A stretch of DNA of 64,000 nucleotides, taken from positions 62,001-126,000 of the forward strand of contig NZ_FOBU01000004.1 of assembly GCF_900109915.1 (NCBI RefSeq), given 5' to 3'. Position 1 is the first letter of the stretch, and each line of letters begins with the position of its first letter. Both the position numbers and the translations under genes were made by a program. The notes below the pieces were generated by a model, which saw only the letters and a program-made list of their open reading frames with translations, made no database searches and was not told the DNA's origin. The DNA is from Luteibacter sp. UNCMF331Sha3.1. Its GTDB lineage: Bacteria; Pseudomonadota; Gammaproteobacteria; Xanthomonadales; Rhodanobacteraceae. This document shows, piece after piece, positions 60,370 through 64,000 of the stretch.

Positions 60370-62156
60370 CGCGTCGCGGCCATCCGGCGCACGCGCTCTA
60401 CCAGCGCGGCGGCCGCGAACGGTTTCGGCAGGCAGCTCACCCGGCGCCCGGCATCCTGCAACCGGCGCGCCTCGGCATCCACGCTGGCGGAAATCAGCAC
60501 GATCGGCAGATCGATGTCGTCGAGCCACCCGAGCCGGCCGTGCTCCGTGCCCGGAAGGTGGCAGTCGCTGACCACCACTTCGAGCGAGTCCCCGGCGTCG
60601 CACAGGATGCGTCGCGCATCGACCGCGTTGTCGGTCGCGATCGCGACGCACCCCGCCTCGTCCAGCGCGTCGAGCAGCAGGTCGCGCAGCTCGCCGTCGT
60701 CTTCGACGAGCAGCACGCGCACCGCCGCGTGGTCGGCCTGCGCCGGCTCGGGTGGCGCGACCACGGGCAGCCACAGGCGAAAATGCGTGCCGACACCGGG
60801 CTCGCTCGCCACGTCGACCCATCCGCCGACCGCATTGAAGGCATCGCGCACCACGGCGAGGCCGAGCCCGGTACCCGAGCCTGCCGGCTTGGTCGTGAAA
60901 TAGGGTTCGAAGATCCGCTGCCGTGTCGCCTCGGTCATGCCTTCGCCGTCGTCGTGCAGTTCCACGAGCAAGCCGTCGGTGTCCGCATGGCGAAGCGCCG
61001 ACAGCGTCACGCCGAAGCGGCCGTGCGCCGCCATCGCGTCGCGCGCGTTGGCGGCGATGTTGAGCAGGGAAAGCTCCAGTTGCCCGCGGTCGATGCACAC
61101 GTGCGTCGACGCATCGAGCGTGTCGTCGATTTTCACCCGATGGCCATCGCCGAACAGCTGCCGCAGCATCGGCGCGATCTCGCGCATCGCCGCCCGCACA
61201 TCGAACACCTCCGGGCGGATCGTCTCGCGCCGGCTGAAACTCAGCAGCTTGCGGCTCACGGCCGCGCCGCGCTGCGCCGCCGCGGCGATGCCGCGTACCG
61301 ACTCGCGCAAGCGCTCGGGTTCGTGGGCGTCGCGCGCCTGTTCCGTGTAACCCTCGATGACGGCGAGCACGTTGTTGAAGTCGTGCGCCACGCCACCCGC
61401 CAGGCGGCCGACGGTTTCCATCTTCTGCGCGTGCAGGAGGTTTTCCTGCGCGTGTTCGCGCGCCGCCATCTCGTCGCGCAGCGTGGCGTTGCTGGCGGCG
61501 AGCGCGCGGGTCAGGCGGCGCGACTCGTCGAGCGCGCCGCGCAACGCGGCGACGCAGCGGTCGACGACGAACGTGATGGCGAAGTAGCTGATCGCCAGCG
61601 AGGGCAGGTTGGCCGCACCGATCCAGGGGCGCGGATAGGCACGCTCCGACAGCTGCACCACGTCGACGAGTCCGCCGACGCAGAACATCGCCATCAGCAG
61701 CAGGTAGATCGTCCACAGTTCGCGCCGGCCGAGCACGAGCCCGCCCAGCACGATCGTGAGCACCGGATAGGTCTGGTCGAGCAGCTGGCGCGTGAGCCCG
61801 ATGGAGAGATACATCGTGGTCAGCGACACGAGCATCGCGCCGGTGAACACCAGCGTCGCACGACGCAGGGCGCCGCGCCGGATCAACCATAGGGCCAGGG
61901 CCGCGGCACCCCAGACGAGCACGTCCACGCCGACGTCGACCATCACGTCGCGTCGCATCGGCGTGCGCACGATCGCGAGGTGATAGCACCAGTTCGCGGG
62001 CACCGTGGCGAGGATGAAAAGCATCAGGAACTGCAGCACGGGCGCGTGGCGACGCTCGACGGGATCGTCGACGGGAACGTCGCGCAGCCAGCGCACGAAG
62101 ACGCGCAGCGCATCGTGGACGGGTCGTGCCGACGTCTGGTGAGGATCGGTGAGCAT
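60351..62156 (-). CDS. Hybrid sensor histidine kinase with carboxy-terminal receiver
   Basis: The 601-residue protein has about six membrane spans (residues about 40-215, including PVLTIVLGGLVLGRRELWTI). A histidine-kinase domain follows (VGRLAGGVAHDFNNVLAVIE, with the phospho-histidine in HDFNN), then an ATPase domain (LLNIAANARDAMAAHG, DDGEGM, GTGLGLAVV). A carboxy-terminal receiver (VRVLLVEDDGELRDLLLDAL, VVVSDCHLPGTEHG) completes it. No PAS or periplasmic sensing domain is evident, so the signal may come from the membrane. It is divergent from the trimeric autotransporter gene. Confidence 0.9.
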   Translation of the reverse strand: MLTDPHQTSARPVHDALRVFVRWLRDVPVDDPVERRHAPVLQFLMLFILATVPANWCYHLAIVRTPMRRDVMVDVGVDVLVWGAAALALWLIRRGALRRATLVFTGAMLVSLTTMYLSIGLTRQLLDQTYPVLTIVLGGLVLGRRELWTIYLLLMAMFCVGGLVDVVQLSERAYPRPWIGAANLPSLAISYFAITFVVDRCVAALRGALDESRRLTRALAASNATLRDEMAAREHAQENLLHAQKMETVGRLAGGVAHDFNNVLAVIEGYTEQARDAHEPERLRESVRGIAAAAQRGAAVSRKLLSFSRRETIRPEVFDVRAAMREIAPMLRQLFGDGHRVKIDDTLDASTHVCIDRGQLELSLLNIAANARDAMAAHGRFGVTLSALRHADTDGLLVELHDDGEGMTEATRQRIFEPYFTTKPAGSGTGLGLAVVRDAFNAVGGWVDVASEPGVGTHFRLWLPVVAPPEPAQADHAAVRVLLVEDDGELRDLLLDALDEAGCVAIATDNAVDARRILCDAGDSLEVVVSDCHLPGTEHGRLGWLDDIDLPIVLISASVDAEARRLQDAGRRVSCLPKPFAAAALVERVRRMAATRQASMT

Positions 62157-62311
62157 TGGTGACCGTGGGTGCGTGTGACGGGAGGATGACAAACCTACGA
62201 TGCCCCGACACCGGCGCAACGCCGGTCGATCAGGACAGTCGGCGCCGGTGCGTGGAAGGGATCCGGGGGGAAGACGGCTGGCGCCACATGCATTCCTTGG
62301 GGAGCGAAAAC

Positions 62312-64000
62312 GTGAGACATCCATATGTGACGTTCGGGCGCCTGCGAATTGCAATGGCGATCGCGGCAGCGCTGCCGGCGCTGGCGCTGGCAGACGAAGT
62401 GAAGACGCCCACGGCCGTGGCGACGACGAAACCGGCCTCCTCCGCGGCCGTGGCGGCGACCGGCGGCGAGTACGTCGCCGTCGATGGCGCGGGTGACGGG
62501 AGCGATGACGCCCTGGTCGCGCCGGGCAGCGACGGCGTCGCCATCGGCGCGGCCAGCAGCGCGATAGGGCTCGCCAGCAGCGCCGTGGGCTATGCGAGCC
62601 AGTCGCTCGCCGACTACACGGTGGCCATGGGCGGCTTCAGCCTCGCCAGCGGCGTCGGTGCCTCGGCGGTCGGCGCGTTCGCCACCGCGACGGGCGACAG
62701 CGGTGTAGCGCTGGGCTACGGCAGCCTCGCCAGCGGCACCGGCGCGATGGCGTTGGGCGGCTCGGCGGCGGTGCCCGATGCGGACGGTTATCTGGTCGAC
62801 GCGTCCACCAGCGCGACCGGTTACGCGGCGGTCGCGGTCGGCGCGGGCGCCAGCGCGTCGGCGGACTTCGGCCTTGCCGTCGGTGCCGGTGCGCACGCGG
62901 ATGGCGACCAGTCGATGGCGGTCGGCCTGTCGGCCCAAGGGATCGGTCCGGCGTCGATGGCGATCGGCCAGTTCGCTTCGGCGGACGGCATCTTCGCGCA
63001 GGCTATCGGCTACAGTGCCCAGGCGGCAGGCGAGCGGACGCTGGCGGTGGGCGTGGGCACCCGCGCGAACGGCTTTGGACAGACCGCCGTGGGCGCCAAC
63101 GCGCTCGCCACGGGTGCGTTCGGCTCGTCGACCGCGGTCGGCTATGCCGCCCAGGCGACGGGTAGCGTCGCGGCGGCGCTGGGTGCGGCGGCCACGGCGG
63201 TGGGCGACAACTCCATCGCGATCGGCGCGGCCCGTGCCAACAGCGCCGATTCGAGCGCCGCGGGATTCGGCGCGCAGGCCTACGGCGTCGGAAGCATCGC
63301 CTTCGGTACGAACGCGCGGACCGGCGGCCAGCGACCGATGCCGCCGGACGACGGTGGCGGCGACCTGCCCTGCATGATCTGCGACGACCTGCCGGGCACG
63401 CTGGACGCCAGTCCGTTCGAGTACGCCGACTATGCGATCGCCGTCGGCGACCGGGCGCAGGCGTTCGGCAACGGTGTGGCGCTGGGTCGCTCCACGTTGG
63501 TGCTCGGCGCCAACGGCGTCGCGCTCGGCGCGGGCTCGTTGGCGGACGCGGACGACACGGTGTCCGTCGGTGCGGCGACGGCCTGGGTCGACGGCGAAGG
63601 CACGACGCACGACGCGATCACGCGTCGCATCGCCAACGTGCGCGCCGGCATCGATACGAACGACGCGGTCAACGTGGGGCAGCTCACGAGCGCGTTGCAG
63701 GAGGTGTCGGGCGGTGCCGAACTCAACGGCCTCGCCATCGCGGCGGCGTTCGGCGGCGGCGCCTCGTACGCGGGCGGCACGTTCACGGCGCCGACGTATC
63801 TCGTCCAGGGCAACCCGTATGCCGACGTCGGTCGCGCGCTGGAAGCGCTGGACGTCTCCCTGAGCGGCGCGCTGCACGATATCCGGGAACTGCAGAACGA
63901 CGACGGCCACGGTGGCCCGGGCCATGGCGGCCCCGGTCATGGCGACCCCGGGCACGGCGGAGGCAAGGGTCTCGCGCTCGGCGAGGGTGCGATGGCGCGC
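62312..64000 (+). CDS. YadA-like trimeric autotransporter adhesin, amino-terminal part
   Basis: The first 563 codons are visible; the gene runs off the right edge. A signal peptide (LRIAMAIAAALPALALADEV) is followed by more than a dozen YadA head repeats of the form SxAxGxxAxAxG (for example SDGVAIGAASSAIGLASSAV and ADGDQSMAVGLSAQGIG). The neck motif RRIANVRAGIDTNDAVNVGQ comes next and then a Gly/His/Pro-rich stretch. Such adhesins form lollipop trimers on the cell surface; the stalk and membrane anchor must lie beyond 64000. GTG at 62312 has GGGGAG upstream; an in-frame ATG at 62288 is the alternative. Confidence 0.88.
   Translation, partial: MRHPYVTFGRLRIAMAIAAALPALALADEVKTPTAVATTKPASSAAVAATGGEYVAVDGAGDGSDDALVAPGSDGVAIGAASSAIGLASSAVGYASQSLADYTVAMGGFSLASGVGASAVGAFATATGDSGVALGYGSLASGTGAMALGGSAAVPDADGYLVDASTSATGYAAVAVGAGASASADFGLAVGAGAHADGDQSMAVGLSAQGIGPASMAIGQFASADGIFAQAIGYSAQAAGERTLAVGVGTRANGFGQTAVGANALATGAFGSSTAVGYAAQATGSVAAALGAAATAVGDNSIAIGAARANSADSSAAGFGAQAYGVGSIAFGTNARTGGQRPMPPDDGGGDLPCMICDDLPGTLDASPFEYADYAIAVGDRAQAFGNGVALGRSTLVLGANGVALGAGSLADADDTVSVGAATAWVDGEGTTHDAITRRIANVRAGIDTNDAVNVGQLTSALQEVSGGAELNGLAIAAAFGGGASYAGGTFTAPTYLVQGNPYADVGRALEALDVSLSGALHDIRELQNDDGHGGPGHGGPGHGDPGHGGGKGLALGEGAMAR
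63904..63963 (+). repeat. Short tandem repeat coding GHGGP units in the adhesin
   Basis: Four 15-base units encode GHGGP, GHGGP, GHGDP and GHGGG-like sequence after the neck of the adhesin. The run is near-identical at DNA level and could change in number by slippage. Histidine-rich runs of this kind can bind metal ions. Confidence 0.7.

Noticed and set aside
62195-63955. A minus-strand open frame of 586 codons across the adhesin
   Set aside because: Its repetitive Arg/Ala/Gly composition only mirrors the head repeats of the plus-strand adhesin, which has a signal peptide and neck motif.

Overview
The window is a GC-rich (roughly two thirds G+C) piece of a gammaproteobacterial chromosome. 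Gene content and order point to the Xanthomonadales (Lysobacterales), most likely a Rhodanobacteraceae genus such as Luteibacter or Dyella. The main arguments are a Clp/CRP-type regulator divergent from speD, the order rpoZ-spoT-ridA-recG, prmA facing a zinc-ribbon protein followed by fis and purH, polA beside a DUF2782 gene, and a small RNA between uvrD and polA that looks like Xanthomonas sX13. The assignment is an inference from families and gene order; no database search was possible.

Layout. 0-7.9 kb: a partial TauE/SafE exporter, a MarR-GNAT fusion, clp and speD, an extensin-like protein converging on coq7, rplM-rpsI, tRNA-Gln, a ClC chloride transporter and an acetyltransferase. 7.9-14.1 kb: an accessory island of small genes with few recognisable families. 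It holds a frameshifted gene, a caspase-like protein, a membrane-anchored winged-helix regulator, an atypical NarL-type response regulator, and an operon with a GH108 muramidase, two DUF2589-type proteins, two small unknowns, a 55-residue single-span membrane protein and a secreted protein. A 23-bp block (22/23 identical), at the same distance from a -10-like hexamer, precedes both the frameshifted gene and the GH108 operon. 14.1-20.4 kb: a MASE1-only membrane protein, a DUF2063-like protein, a phosphotransferase, then a TPP riboswitch controlling a TonB-dependent receptor and a PnuC/PnuT permease, which form a thiamine uptake unit.

20.5-30.6 kb: mostly minus-strand housekeeping genes (topoisomerase IB, RlmI, SrkA, thioesterases), a ferredoxin-type reductase, an unknown secreted/cytosolic gene pair, an inactive-looking rhodanese and a lipoprotein. 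30.6-34 kb: the haem genes hemD-hemX-hemY. 34-44 kb: a membrane-anchored Hsp70 relative, uvrD, DUF3185, the sX13-like sRNA, a c-type cytochrome protein, polA and DUF2782. 44-51.8 kb: a GST, a LysR/bile-acid-symporter divergent pair with a clear operator, purH-fis-zinc-ribbon, prmA and mlaA. 51.8-57.1 kb: rpoZ-spoT-ridA-recG. 57.1-64 kb: an ELM1-like protein, a nitroreductase, YceI, a response regulator converging on a hybrid sensor kinase, and the first 563 codons of a YadA-like trimeric autotransporter running off the window.

A family of palindromic REP-like elements (outer GTGGGAGC, inner TGCTTGCGGCAAGCA) is scattered in intergenic spaces. No insertion sequence, prophage structural gene, CRISPR array or replication origin was seen.
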